Under the pieces are notes generated by a model. That model made no database searches, was not told where the DNA came from, and saw nothing but the letters and a program-made list of their open reading frames with translations. This document shows, in pieces, positions 42,868 through 51,911 of a stretch of 64,000 nt of DNA. The position numbers were made by a program, and so were the translations under genes. How positions within the stretch are numbered: position 1 is the stretch's first letter; each line of letters begins with the position of its first letter. The stretch comes from Anaerococcus sp. AGMB09787 (GTDB lineage Bacteria > Bacillota > Clostridia > Tissierellales > Peptoniphilaceae): contig NZ_JAKZEY010000023.1 in NCBI RefSeq assembly GCF_022808955.1, positions 1 to 64,000 of the forward strand. Reading direction: 5' to 3'.

Positions 42868-43497
42868 ATGGGAAAAGTACATGTATTAGACCATCCGGTA
42901 ATTAAACATAAGATAACAATACTAAGAGATAAAAATACAGGTTCCAATGAATTTAGATCAATTGTTACTGAAATAGGTATGATCTTAGCTTATGAAGCTA
43001 CTAAGGATTTGGAGCTTGAAGAATTTGAAGTTGAAACACCAATTACAAGGACTACTGGTTATAGACTTGCTGGTAAAAAACTTAGCGTAGTTCCAATTTT
43101 GAGGGCAGGTCTTGGTATGGTAGATGGTGTATTGGAAGTAATCCCAGCTGCGAAGATTGGTCATATTGGTATGTATAGGAATGAAGAAACCCTTCAACCT
43201 GTAGAATACTACTGCAAGCTTCCTAATGATATAGAAAAAAGAGAAATCCTTGTTGTAGATCCAATGGTTGCTACAGGTGGATCTGTCGATGATGCCGTAA
43301 CTAGACTTAAAGAAAGAGGATGCAAATATATCAAGCTTCTCTGCATAATAGCAGCACCAGAAGGTATAAAGCTTCTTAGTGAAAAGCATCCTGATGTTGA
43401 TATCTACTGCGCCCAACTAGATGAACATTTAAATGAAAATGGATATATAGTTCCTGGTTTGGGAGATGCAGGCGACAGGTTGTTTGGAACTAAGTAA
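42868..43497 (+). CDS. upp: Uracil phosphoribosyltransferase
   Basis: Salvages uracil to UMP with PRPP. 209 residues. [20 protein letters not shown] at the start, [18 protein letters not shown], and the PRPP motif [16 protein letters not shown] (about 130-145); uracil-binding end [21 protein letters not shown]. Ribosome site AGGAGATAG before the ATG. Works together with pyrH on UMP. Confidence 0.97.
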   Translation: MGKVHVLDHPVIKHKITILRDKNTGSNEFRSIVTEIGMILAYEATKDLELEEFEVETPITRTTGYRLAGKKLSVVPILRAGLGMVDGVLEVIPAAKIGHIGMYRNEETLQPVEYYCKLPNDIEKREILVVDPMVATGGSVDDAVTRLKERGCKYIKLLCIIAAPEGIKLLSEKHPDVDIYCAQLDEHLNENGYIVPGLGDAGDRLFGTK

Positions 43498-43506
43498 GGA
43501 TAGACT

Positions 43507-44787
43507 ATGGCAAATAAAGATATACTAGTAATTAATTCAAATGGTCCTTTGAGAGGAGAAGTTAAGATAGACGGAGCCAAAAACTCTGCCCTACCAATTC
43601 TTGCTGCCTGTGTACTCGGTACAGAGGAAATTATCCTAGATGGAGTGCCTGAGCTTAAAGACGTTGAGATAATGATAGAGGTCTTGAAACACTTGGGGTC
43701 CAAGGTTGAATATATTGACGAAAATTCTTTGAGGATAGATTCAAGTAACATTAATACCTGTGAGACTCCCTATGAACTAATGGATAAGATGAGAGCATCA
43801 TTTGTAGTAATGGGTCCCCTCCTTGCTAGATTTTCTAAGGCCTATACCAAGGCACCTGGTGGATGCAATATAGGAGCAAGACCAATAGATTTACACCTAA
43901 AGGGTTTTAATGCCCTAGGAGCAACTAGCATAGTTGACTATGATCAAATTTCTATAGAAGCCAAGGATGGACTAAAGGGTAATGAAATCTACCTTGATTT
44001 CCCATCAGTTGGAGCAACTCAAAATATAATTATGGCTGCAACCCTCGCAGAAGGAGAGACAGTTATAGAAAATGCTGCAAAGGAACCAGAAATAGTAGAT
44101 CTCGCATCTTTCTTATCAAAGATGGGAGCTAAGATTAAGGGAGCAGGTACATCTACTATAACCATAGAGGGAGTAGAGAAGCTAACAGGTACTAGACACA
44201 CCATAATACCTGATAGGATAGAAGCAGCAACCTATATGCTTGCTGCTGCTATGACAGGTGGTGAGGTTAAGATAGTTAACGCTATAGGATCCCATATAAG
44301 ACCTGTTATAGCAAAACTTATAGAAATCGGAGCTGAAGTCGAGGAAGTAGAAGAAGATGATGTAATCTATGTTAAAGCAGATCACAGACTTAAGTCAACA
44401 AACATCCAGACCCTACCTTATCCTGGTTTTCCTACTGATGTCCAAGCCCAATTTATGGCTCTCCTTACAGTAAGTGAGGGAGAAAGTAGGATCCAAGAAA
44501 CAGTTTTTGAAAATAGGTTCATGCACGTTGAAGAACTTTCAAAAATGGGAGCAGTTATAGCTACCTCTGGCAATAGGGCTACAATAGCAGGAGTAGAGAG
44601 CCTCCATGGGGCGGATGTAAGGGCTACTGACCTAAGGGCAGGAGCGGCCCTCGTTATGGCAGGACTTGTAGCCAAGGGAGAAACAAGAGTTTCAGACATC
44701 TACCACATCGATAGGGGATATAGTCACTTGGTAGAAAAACTCACTGAATTAGGAGCTGATATTAAGAGAGTTACTATAGAAGCTTAG
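43507..44787 (+). CDS. murA: UDP-N-acetylglucosamine 1-carboxyvinyltransferase
   Basis: First committed step of peptidoglycan synthesis (enolpyruvyl transfer to UDP-GlcNAc). 426 residues. KIDGAKNSALPILAA binds substrate near the N-terminus; the active-site Cys is in KAPGGCNIGARPIDLHLKG (about residue 119); IQTLPYPGFPTDVQAQFMA is the second family hallmark. The Cys means it should be of the fosfomycin-reactive type. Another copy elsewhere is possible, as in many Firmicutes. Confidence 0.96.
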   Translation: MANKDILVINSNGPLRGEVKIDGAKNSALPILAACVLGTEEIILDGVPELKDVEIMIEVLKHLGSKVEYIDENSLRIDSSNINTCETPYELMDKMRASFVVMGPLLARFSKAYTKAPGGCNIGARPIDLHLKGFNALGATSIVDYDQISIEAKDGLKGNEIYLDFPSVGATQNIIMAATLAEGETVIENAAKEPEIVDLASFLSKMGAKIKGAGTSTITIEGVEKLTGTRHTIIPDRIEAATYMLAAAMTGGEVKIVNAIGSHIRPVIAKLIEIGAEVEEVEEDDVIYVKADHRLKSTNIQTLPYPGFPTDVQAQFMALLTVSEGESRIQETVFENRFMHVEELSKMGAVIATSGNRATIAGVESLHGADVRATDLRAGAALVMAGLVAKGETRVSDIYHIDRGYSHLVEKLTELGADIKRVTIEA

Positions 44788-44796
44788 GAATTAAAT

Positions 44797-46956
44797 ATGA
44801 AGATAGAAGGTACAGTTACAAAGATAATATATAGAAACGACGAAAATGGCTACACTGTTTTTGCCCTTGATACTATCGATTCTGATATTGTCTGCGTGGG
44901 AACTGTGCCTTTTTTGAATGAAGGAGATAGGCTAAACTTAACAGGAGAGCTGACCTACCATGATAAGTATGGTGAGCAATTTAATATAGAGTCTATGAGC
45001 CTATCAAAACCCAGAAACAGGGAAGCAGTCATAGGCTACCTATCATCATCAGACATTAAGGGCATAGGCAAAAAGACAGCTAAGAGGATTTATGATTTAT
45101 TTGGTGATAAGTCTCTAGATATAATCTATGATGAGCCAGATAAGCTACTAGAAGTCGATGGTATCGGCAAGAGGAAACTAAAAGATATAAAGTTATCCAT
45201 CGAAGAAACTAGGGATAGTAGGAAGTCCCTAGAATTCTTGCAGGGTCTCGGCCTATCCTACAATCTATCCATGAAGATATTTAATAAGTATGGCCAGTCA
45301 ACCGTAGATGTAATAAAGAATAACCCCTACAGCCTGGTAGAAGATATAAGGGGAATAGGCTTTACTATGGCTGATACCATAGCTTATAAGATGCAAATGG
45401 ACCTAAATTCAGCCTTCAGAATAAGCGCAGGCATAGACTATACCATAAACAAGGAAAGTGAAAGCAATGGTCATACATCTCTTAGATACGAAGACCTCCT
45501 TATTAAATCAGCTGCCCTCCTAAAAGTCGATAGGGAGAAAGTTGAAGAAGTCATCCAAAATGACCTAATTAGGGGCAAGCTTGTATCTGTAAATATAGAA
45601 GATGCTACCAATATATACACATCTGGTCTTTATAAGGCAGAAAAATCCTCTGCTATGGTCATAGCTAACAAGATTAAATCAAAGTACATATTTGACATAG
45701 ATTTTGACTATGACCTCTCTATCTTTTCTGATGAGCAGAAAAAAGCCATAGAAAGCGCCTTTAAGTCAATGCTCTTAGTTATTACTGGTGGGCCTGGTAC
45801 TGGTAAAACAACTATAATAAACGCAATCTGCAAAATCCTAGAAGATAACGACCTTACTTACTATCTAACTGCCCCTACCGGTAGGGCTGCCAAGAGGATG
45901 AAAGAATCAACCGGCAAGAATGCCTACACCATCCATAGACTCCTAGGAATTAAGCCAAACGAAAATATTAGCGAATATAACGAAGATAACCCCCTAGACA
46001 GGGACTATCTCATAGTAGATGAGGTCTCCATGGTGGATATCTTCCTTATGAAAAACTTACTAAGTGCAGTTAGTGAAAAAACTGCCCTCATCCTAGTAGG
46101 AGATAGCGACCAACTCCCATCGGTTGGGCCAGGAAATGTCCTTAAGGACATCTTAGAAACTGACGTAGAGAAGGTAAGACTTAAGAAAATATTTAGACAG
46201 GCTGGTAAGTCAAATATTATAGTCAACGCCCACAGGATTAATGATGGGGCTTATCCAATCCTAAACCAAGCAGGAAAGGATTTTTTCTTTATAGAAGCCG
46301 ATAGGGAGAGTTTTGTAGATAAGTTGGTAGACCTAGTAGGAAACAGACTACCGAAATTCTATAAATTTGATCCCATCAAGGACATCCAGGTCCTAACCCC
46401 TAGCAAGAAAACTGATTGGGGGGCTAGCCACATAAATAAAATATTACAAGAAGCCCTCAATCCTTCCAAGGACCAGTTAAAAATTAATGGCAAGATTTTT
46501 AAGAAAAATGATAGGGTCATGCAAATAAGAAATAATTACGACCTCAAGGTCCAAGGAGTCCTGGATAGCGAAGAAGAAGGGGCCTTCAATGGAGATATGG
46601 GGATAATTGAGGATATTGACAAGAAAGAAGAAATCCTCAGCATAAGATTCGAAGATGGTAGGCTTATTAATTACAAAAAAGAAGATATCAAGGACTTAGA
46701 CCTATCCTATGCCATAACCATCCACAAGTCCCAGGGATCAGAATTTCCTGCCGTAATAATCCCAATGATGCAGGTAGCTCCTATGCTAATGACCCGTAAC
46801 TTGCTCTATACTGGAGTAACTAGGGCAAAGAAGATAGTGATTTTACTAGGATCCAAGGCCATTATTAAAAAAATGGTAGATAATAATTTCTCTAATACAA
46901 GATATACCAACCTATCCTATTGGATAGGGGAAATGGAGACTATCATAGATGATTGA
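44797..46956 (+). CDS. recD2: ATP-dependent helicase RecD2
   Basis: 5'-3' DNA helicase of the RecD-like SF1 group acting without RecBC; linked to repair in Firmicutes. 719 residues. N-terminal OB and tandem HhH regions (GDRLNLTGELTYHDKYGEQF; SSDIKGIGKKTAKRIYDLFG), Walker A in VITGGPGTGKTTIINAI (about 326-342), Walker B VDEVSMVD, and the final motif AITIHKSQGSEFPAVIIPM with LLYTGVTRAKK. Overlaps comF by eight bases. Confidence 0.95.
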   Translation: MKIEGTVTKIIYRNDENGYTVFALDTIDSDIVCVGTVPFLNEGDRLNLTGELTYHDKYGEQFNIESMSLSKPRNREAVIGYLSSSDIKGIGKKTAKRIYDLFGDKSLDIIYDEPDKLLEVDGIGKRKLKDIKLSIEETRDSRKSLEFLQGLGLSYNLSMKIFNKYGQSTVDVIKNNPYSLVEDIRGIGFTMADTIAYKMQMDLNSAFRISAGIDYTINKESESNGHTSLRYEDLLIKSAALLKVDREKVEEVIQNDLIRGKLVSVNIEDATNIYTSGLYKAEKSSAMVIANKIKSKYIFDIDFDYDLSIFSDEQKKAIESAFKSMLLVITGGPGTGKTTIINAICKILEDNDLTYYLTAPTGRAAKRMKESTGKNAYTIHRLLGIKPNENISEYNEDNPLDRDYLIVDEVSMVDIFLMKNLLSAVSEKTALILVGDSDQLPSVGPGNVLKDILETDVEKVRLKKIFRQAGKSNIIVNAHRINDGAYPILNQAGKDFFFIEADRESFVDKLVDLVGNRLPKFYKFDPIKDIQVLTPSKKTDWGASHINKILQEALNPSKDQLKINGKIFKKNDRVMQIRNNYDLKVQGVLDSEEEGAFNGDMGIIEDIDKKEEILSIRFEDGRLINYKKEDIKDLDLSYAITIHKSQGSEFPAVIIPMMQVAPMLMTRNLLYTGVTRAKKIVILLGSKAIIKKMVDNNFSNTRYTNLSYWIGEMETIIDD

Positions 46957-47575
46957 CTTTTTATTTATGGATGAAGACCTATGCTATTCATGTAAGAAAA
47001 ATAAAGCTCTTAAATATAAGCTTTGCGATGGTTGTTTAAAAAAACTTGACTATGTAGCTAATGAATTTAAGGTAGGTGAAACTACCTGCTACGCTATATA
47101 TTTTTATAATGACTTTATGAAAAAATTAATAGGATCCTATAAGTTTTCGAGAAATACTTCCCTTTGCAAGGTCTTTGCACCGATGTATGAAGACTTTATA
47201 ATTAAAAATAAGCTCTTAGACTTTGACTATATCCTACCATCACCCTCATCAAAGAAAACTCTGAGGACTAGGGGGTTTGACCATATAGGCTCTATAGTCG
47301 ATATAATTGGCAAAGACCTGGGAATAAGTGTTTTAAAATCTTTTAAAAAGGTCAAGAACACCAAGACCCAGCATAGCTTGGATAGGTTCAAGAGGGCAGA
47401 AAACTTAAATGATGCCTTTAAACTTTATGAGAGTTTAGAAGACAAAAAAATCCTCCTAATAGATGATATTATTACAACAGGTAATACCATAGAAGAGATA
47501 GTAAAAACCTTAAAAGAGGGAGGAGCAAGTGAGGTCGTGGGTCTAAGCCTAGCGAGTGAAAAACCTATAATTTGA
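46949..47575 (+). CDS. comF: ComF-family phosphoribosyltransferase-like protein
   Basis: 208 residues, needed for uptake of transforming DNA in several naturally competent bacteria. Short N-terminal zinc finger with paired CxxC (CYSCKKNKALKYKLCDGC), then a type I phosphoribosyltransferase fold with the PRPP motif ILLIDDIITTGNTIEE (about 150-165) and RTRGFDHIG. With the pilus genes at 7-12 kb it argues for a DNA-uptake capacity. Starts inside the end of recD2 and shares a terminator with the convergent ftsW-like gene. Confidence 0.9.
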   Translation: MIDFLFMDEDLCYSCKKNKALKYKLCDGCLKKLDYVANEFKVGETTCYAIYFYNDFMKKLIGSYKFSRNTSLCKVFAPMYEDFIIKNKLLDFDYILPSPSSKKTLRTRGFDHIGSIVDIIGKDLGISVLKSFKKVKNTKTQHSLDRFKRAENLNDAFKLYESLEDKKILLIDDIITTGNTIEEIVKTLKEGGASEVVGLSLASEKPII

Positions 47576-47582
47576 TAAAAAT

Positions 47583-47633
47583 AAAGCTGATCGCCAAAAG
47601 TTTTTGGGAGAACTTAAGGGAATCAGCTTTTTT
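47583..47633. terminator. Bidirectional terminator between comF and ftsW/rodA
   Basis: AAAGCTGAT (47583-47591) pairs with ATCAGCTTT (47622-47630), with T-runs on both strands. The 30-nt apical part contains a second hairpin CCAAAA/TTTTGG, so the structure is longer than a simple terminator. Confidence 0.75.
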
Positions 47634-47638
47634 ATAAT

Positions 47639-48811
47639 TTAATTTAATTTTCTTTTTGAAATTCTAACCTTGCTAGAATCTATAATCTGAATTGACTCAT
47701 CTTCTAATATTCCATCATCGTATTGGCGTTTTTGCATAGACCCTGATAGGGCAAGGCCTATATTTATTAGGGTTATTAGCTGGAAGGTACCTCCGTAGGA
47801 GAAGAAAGGTAGGGGGATACCTGTAACTGGCATTAGTCCTATAGTCATAGCTATATTTTCAAAGATATGGATGAATAATAGGGCTGCCACTCCAGTAACT
47901 GTAACAGTTATAAAGGTATTCTTTGATTCTTTGGCTATATTTACTAGTCTTAGTATCATTATTGCAAATAGAATTATAACTGCAATAGATCCGATAAAGC
48001 CTAGTTCTTCTGCGAGTACTGGGAAGATAAAGTCAGTTTCTTTTTCTGGGATGTAGCCGTATTGGCTTTGGCTTCCATTTAGAAATCCTCTACCAGTTAG
48101 CATACCAGAGCCTATGGCGATAAGACCTTGTTGTTGTTGCCAGTTGGATCCTGATGTATCTCTAGATGGGTCTAGGAAGTTTTGAATCCTATCTAGCCTA
48201 TAACCAGAAAGGTTATTAATAGCTACAAAGGCAACAATAAGGGCAAGTTCCCCAAAAATTGCTATCCACTTCCAAGAAATTCCACTAACAAAGATCATAG
48301 CAGCAATAAAAAATACATAAACCATTGAAGTACCAAAGTCAGGTTGCAACAAAATAAGTGCAACAGGAAGTCCTGCCATAATTACAACCTTAAGGACTGT
48401 AAACTTATCATTGATATCAAACTTATGCTTATCCAAGAAGGCTGCTAGGGCAAAGATCATACCCACCTTTGCTACTTCTGATGGCTGGAAGGATATAGGT
48501 CCTATATAAAGCCAAGAGCTAGCTCCCCATTCATCAAGTCCCCTACCAAGAAATATTGTAAGAAACAAGAGGACATTAATTACCAGATAGACTAATAGAT
48601 ATGATCTTTTGATAAAATCAAGGTCTATAGTACAAAGGATTAAGATAAGACAAAATCCTAAGAGAGTCGCTACTATCTGGGAGGCTATGGGTCTAAGGTT
48701 ACCTCCATGGGCTGAGTATAAGACGATTAGACCAAATATACTTAATATTATCGTTACAAATAATAGAATAAAGTCTAATTCCTTTAAATCTTTTTTCTTT
48801 AAATTAAACAT
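47639..48811 (-). CDS. SEDS-family cell-wall polymerase (FtsW/RodA/SpoVE)
   Basis: 390 residues with about ten membrane segments. Polymerises peptidoglycan from lipid II with a partner class B penicillin-binding protein. Hallmarks: VLYSAHGGN in the first helix region, GASSWLYIGPISFQPSEVAKVGM with the conserved Glu, NFLDPSRDTSGSNWQQQQGLIAIGSG, and the C-terminal VTGIPLPFFSYGGTFQL. The FQPSE and PFFSYGG motifs do not separate FtsW from RodA; its monocistronic position, away from division genes, favours RodA. Read from its own promoter at 48835-48863, with ribosome site GGAGTGAT. Confidence 0.93.
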   Translation of the reverse strand: MFNLKKKDLKELDFILLFVTIILSIFGLIVLYSAHGGNLRPIASQIVATLLGFCLILILCTIDLDFIKRSYLLVYLVINVLLFLTIFLGRGLDEWGASSWLYIGPISFQPSEVAKVGMIFALAAFLDKHKFDINDKFTVLKVVIMAGLPVALILLQPDFGTSMVYVFFIAAMIFVSGISWKWIAIFGELALIVAFVAINNLSGYRLDRIQNFLDPSRDTSGSNWQQQQGLIAIGSGMLTGRGFLNGSQSQYGYIPEKETDFIFPVLAEELGFIGSIAVIILFAIMILRLVNIAKESKNTFITVTVTGVAALLFIHIFENIAMTIGLMPVTGIPLPFFSYGGTFQLITLINIGLALSGSMQKRQYDDGILEDESIQIIDSSKVRISKRKLN

Positions 48812-48834
48812 GTTATCACTCCAATTCTTTTCTT

Positions 48835-48863
48835 ATTATATAACAGAGTCAATCCTTAATCAA
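48835..48863 (-). promoter_or_regulatory. Promoter of the SEDS gene
   Basis: On the minus strand TTGATT, 17-bp spacer, TATAAT, about 24 bases before the start codon. A good sigma-A promoter, divergent from nth. Confidence 0.7.
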
Positions 48864-48898
48864 TCAAAATTACAAAAACTTAAGGGTATAATCAAATT

Positions 48899-48907
48899 AG
48901 AGGTGAT
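48899..48907 (+). promoter_or_regulatory. Shine-Dalgarno sequence of nth, near the transcript 5' end
   Basis: AGAGGTGAT, matching the 16S tail at all but one position. A TATAAT lies at 48887-48892, so the transcript would begin around 48899 and start with this sequence. The only in-frame codons at good distance are ATT (48908) and ATA (48911). Confidence 0.6.
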
Positions 48908-48910
48908 ATT

Positions 48911-49552
48911 ATACTTAAGCAAAAAGAAATAAGAGAAGTACTAGAAATATTAAACAAAACTTATCCAAATGATGACAAGTCTATGCTAAATTTTACTAGT
49001 CCCTTTGAGCTATTAGTTGCAACCATGCTATCAGCCCAATCTACCGATGTCAGAGTTAACAAGGTTACTGACGTTATGTTTAAGGACCTCAATACTCCAG
49101 AGGACTTTGCCAAGGCAAATCTAGAAACAATTATTTCCTATATAAAATCTGTAGGAATCTATAAGAATAAAGCAAAAAACATAAAGGCAACCAGTGAAAT
49201 ACTAGTTAGAGACTACAATAGCCAAGTTCCTAGGGATAGGGATGAGCTTGTTAAGCTTCCAGGAGTTGGTAGAAAAACTGCAAATGTAGTGGTTTCCAAT
49301 GCCTACGGAATTCCTGCTATAGCAGTAGATACCCATGTCTTTAGGGTGGCTAATAGGATAGGACTTGCTGAGAGTAATAATGTTTTGGCTACAGAAAGAG
49401 ATTTGGAGAAAAATATCGATAGGGACCTTCGGTCAAAGACCCACCACCAACTTATAAGGCACGGTAGGGCAATATGTAAGGCGAGAAAGCCAGATTGTAG
49501 TCTTTGTCCTTTAAATAAAATTTGTGAATTTGTAGGTGAAAATGATGATTAA
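48911..49552 (+). CDS. nth: Endonuclease III, probable AUA (or AUU) start
   Basis: DNA glycosylase/AP lyase removing oxidised pyrimidines. From ATA at 48911 the protein is 213 residues, normal for Nth, and includes the first helix (LKQKEIREVLEILNKTYPND) that homologues have before NFTSPFELLVATMLSAQ. The first ATG (48983) would remove 24 conserved-looking residues and has no ribosome site. Motifs: helix-hairpin-helix LPGVGRKTANVVVSNA with the catalytic Lys, VDTHVFRVANR with the catalytic Asp, and the iron-sulfur cluster ligands CKARKPDCSLCPLNKIC. Overlaps the HAD gene. Confidence 0.88.
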   Translation: MLKQKEIREVLEILNKTYPNDDKSMLNFTSPFELLVATMLSAQSTDVRVNKVTDVMFKDLNTPEDFAKANLETIISYIKSVGIYKNKAKNIKATSEILVRDYNSQVPRDRDELVKLPGVGRKTANVVVSNAYGIPAIAVDTHVFRVANRIGLAESNNVLATERDLEKNIDRDLRSKTHHQLIRHGRAICKARKPDCSLCPLNKICEFVGENDD

Positions 49553-50390
49553 GCTATTTGCAATAGATTTAGATGGAACACTCTTAGATAGTAATTCTAA
49601 GATGGGTGAAGAGAATATCAAGGCCCTAAAAGACCTTGAAGCTAGTGGGGTTAGAGTTGTAATCTCTTCAGGAAGGGTCCTATCTTCAACCCTCTACCAG
49701 GAAAAGAAGATTTCAAAAAATCCAGTAGTAATTGCCAACAATGGTGCCCTAGCAGGCTCTTCAAATAATAATCTCTTTGTCGATAAGAAATTAGATATAG
49801 AAATCCTAAAAAGGCTCTATGACATATGCCTAGATAACAAATTAAACTTTCACTTTTACAGTAAGGATACCTACTACTCAAATACCCTTGATGTAAAAAC
49901 CTTAGACCACCTAGGACTTGAAGGGGACTATGGTTTAAATTACCAGGTCAAAATTCACATATCTGATGATCCAGTAGGAGATATGATTAGGTATAAGGAT
50001 GATCCCTACAAGCTTTTGGTTAATGGGCTAGGAGAAAGTTCCCTTGGTGAAGATGGGCTAAGAAAAATATTAGAAAAGATCTTTGCTGATGAGGTCTATA
50101 TAACATCATCCTACAAGGGTGCCTTAGAAATTACTAGAAAAAATACAAGCAAACTTTCAGCAATTTATGCCTTATGCGAAAAAATGGGTATAAGTAGAGA
50201 AAGCTTCTCAGCTATTGGTGATTCGACTAATGATGTGGAAATGGTAAAAGAAAGTTCCCTATCCTTTGCCATGGGAAATGCAAGCGATGAATTAAAAAAT
50301 ATAGCCAGCCATGTAGTTAGTTCAAACGATGCTAATGGAATAGTTGATGCAGTGAAGCTTATAAAGGAATATAACCAATGTTTAATATAG
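49542..50390 (+). CDS. Cof-type HAD phosphatase
   Basis: 282 residues from ATG 49542 (GTG 49536 and ATG 49545 are alternatives; TAGGTGA lies at 49533-49539). HAD motif I DLDGTLLDSNSK, motif II VVISSGR, Lys in motif III, and motif IV GDSTNDVEMVKESSLSFAMGNAS. The C2-type cap places it in the Cof/YidA subfamily of sugar-phosphate or cofactor phosphatases; substrate unknown. Overlaps nth at the start and trmL at the end. Confidence 0.88.
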   Translation: MMIKLFAIDLDGTLLDSNSKMGEENIKALKDLEASGVRVVISSGRVLSSTLYQEKKISKNPVVIANNGALAGSSNNNLFVDKKLDIEILKRLYDICLDNKLNFHFYSKDTYYSNTLDVKTLDHLGLEGDYGLNYQVKIHISDDPVGDMIRYKDDPYKLLVNGLGESSLGEDGLRKILEKIFADEVYITSSYKGALEITRKNTSKLSAIYALCEKMGISRESFSAIGDSTNDVEMVKESSLSFAMGNASDELKNIASHVVSSNDANGIVDAVKLIKEYNQCLI

Positions 50391-50836
50391 TATTGATAGA
50401 GCCTGAACACCCTGGTAATGTTGGAAATATCGGAAGAACGGCAGTTTTGACTGAGTCAAGACTCCACTTAGTGAGGCCCTTCAAATTTGACTTTTCAGAT
50501 AGGTTTTTAAAAAGAGCGGGTATAGACTATTGGGACAAGGTCGACCTAGTAATCCATGATAGCCTAGAGGAATTTATGGACTATGTTAGTGATAAAAGAT
50601 TTTACCTAATAGAAACAGGATCAGATAAAAGATATACTGATGTCGAATTTGATGATGGTGACTACCTAATATTTGGTAGGGAAAAAGAAGGAATAGATAA
50701 AAAACTCTTAAATGAAAATAAAGATAAGATTTTGACAATTCCTATGACAAAAAAGATGGATAGGTCACTAAATCTCGCTAATTCAGTTTCTATAGTAGTA
50801 TATGAAGCACTAAGACAAAGCGATTTTAAATTTTAA
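50378..50836 (+). CDS. trmL: tRNA (cytidine/uridine-34 2'-O)-methyltransferase TrmL
   Basis: SPOUT methyltransferase for the wobble base of tRNA-Leu. 152 residues, the small TrmL size. IEPEHPGNVGNIGRTAVLT at the N-terminus, YLIFGREKEGIDKKLL (SAM-binding knot), and MDRSLNLANSVSIVVYEALRQ at the end are typical. Starts within the HAD gene. Confidence 0.93.
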   Translation: MFNIVLIEPEHPGNVGNIGRTAVLTESRLHLVRPFKFDFSDRFLKRAGIDYWDKVDLVIHDSLEEFMDYVSDKRFYLIETGSDKRYTDVEFDDGDYLIFGREKEGIDKKLLNENKDKILTIPMTKKMDRSLNLANSVSIVVYEALRQSDFKF

Positions 50837-50845
50837 AGGAGAATT

Positions 50846-51772
50846 ATGTACGATATTATAATTATAGGAGGAGGTCCTGCAGGACTAACAGCAGGCCTAT
50901 ATGCCGGAAGAAGTAATTTAAAGACATTGATAATTGAAAAGGACGTAGTAGGTGGCCAAATTTCTTCAACTGCCTTTGTAGAAAACTATCCAGGATCTAT
51001 AGAAGATGCTACTGGAATGGGCCTATCTGAAAGAATGCTTGAGCAAACTTCAAAATTTGCAGAAGTAAAATATGAAAATGTAAAGGAAGTTGACCTAGAA
51101 GGCAAAACTAAGAAGGTAACAACCAGTAAGGGCGAATATGAAGCTAAGGTAGTAATAATTTCTACAGGAGCAAGCCACAGGAAGCTTGGTGTAAGTGGTG
51201 AAGAAGAATTTGCCAATAAGGGAATTTCCTACTGTGCAACTTGCGATGGCCCATTTTTTACAGGTCTCGATATCTTTGTAGTTGGTGGTGGAGATAGTGC
51301 CCTAGAAGAAGCTATCTACCTTACAAAATTCGCTAAAAGTGTAACCATCATCCATAGGAGAGATGAGTTTAGGGCAAGTGGCTATGTAGTAGATAGGGTT
51401 AAGGAAAATCCTAAGATAAAATTTGAACTAGACTCTGTTGTAAAAGAAATTAAGGGTGATAGGGAAGCTAAATCTATAGTCCTAGAAAATACCAAGACTG
51501 GCGAAATTAAGGAAGTTAAGGCTGAAGAGGATGGTCCAATCGGTGTATTTATCTTTGTAGGCTATCTACCTCAAACAAAAATATTTGAAAATGTTCTTGA
51601 AATAAAAGATGGTTATATTGATACAGATGAAGATATGAAAACAAATGTTGAGGGAGTCTTTGCGGTTGGTGATGTTCGAAGGAAGAAAGTTCGCCAAATG
51701 GTAACTGCAGCAGCTGATGGATGTATAGCAGCAATTTCAGCTAATAAATATCTAGAAAATAATCAATGGTAA
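50846..51772 (+). CDS. trxB: Thioredoxin reductase
   Basis: 308-residue flavoprotein passing electrons from NADPH to thioredoxin. FAD motif IIIGGGPAGLTAGLYAGR at the start, NADPH motif [12 protein letters not shown] (about 148-159), the redox pair CATC in YCATCDGPFF, and VFAVGDVRRKKVRQMVTAAADG at the C-terminus. AAAGGAG before the ATG. Thioredoxin itself is not in the window. Confidence 0.96.
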   Translation: MYDIIIIGGGPAGLTAGLYAGRSNLKTLIIEKDVVGGQISSTAFVENYPGSIEDATGMGLSERMLEQTSKFAEVKYENVKEVDLEGKTKKVTTSKGEYEAKVVIISTGASHRKLGVSGEEEFANKGISYCATCDGPFFTGLDIFVVGGGDSALEEAIYLTKFAKSVTIIHRRDEFRASGYVVDRVKENPKIKFELDSVVKEIKGDREAKSIVLENTKTGEIKEVKAEEDGPIGVFIFVGYLPQTKIFENVLEIKDGYIDTDEDMKTNVEGVFAVGDVRRKKVRQMVTAAADGCIAAISANKYLENNQW

Positions 51773-51803
51773 AATATTAAAAGAAGAAAATTACCTGGGG
51801 GAT

Positions 51804-51831
51804 TTGCTTGAAAAATGGGTATTTATATAAA
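51804..51831 (+). promoter_or_regulatory. Candidate promoter of gap
   Basis: TTGCTT (51804-51809), 16-bp spacer, TATAAA (51826-51831), giving an ~75-nt leader before gap. A second possibility, TTGAAA at about 51848, has a poor -10. Confidence 0.4.
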
Positions 51832-51911
51832 GTAAAGAATTAGGTAGTTGAAAATATTATAACAATTAAGTAAAGTACTAAATGTAGTAAGAATTAATTT
51901 AGGAGGAAATA

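Noticed and set aside
42985-43416. 143-codon minus-strand frame opposite upp
   Set aside because: It lies fully inside upp, lacks a ribosome site and has shadow-type composition (Phe/Tyr/Ile/Lys-rich).
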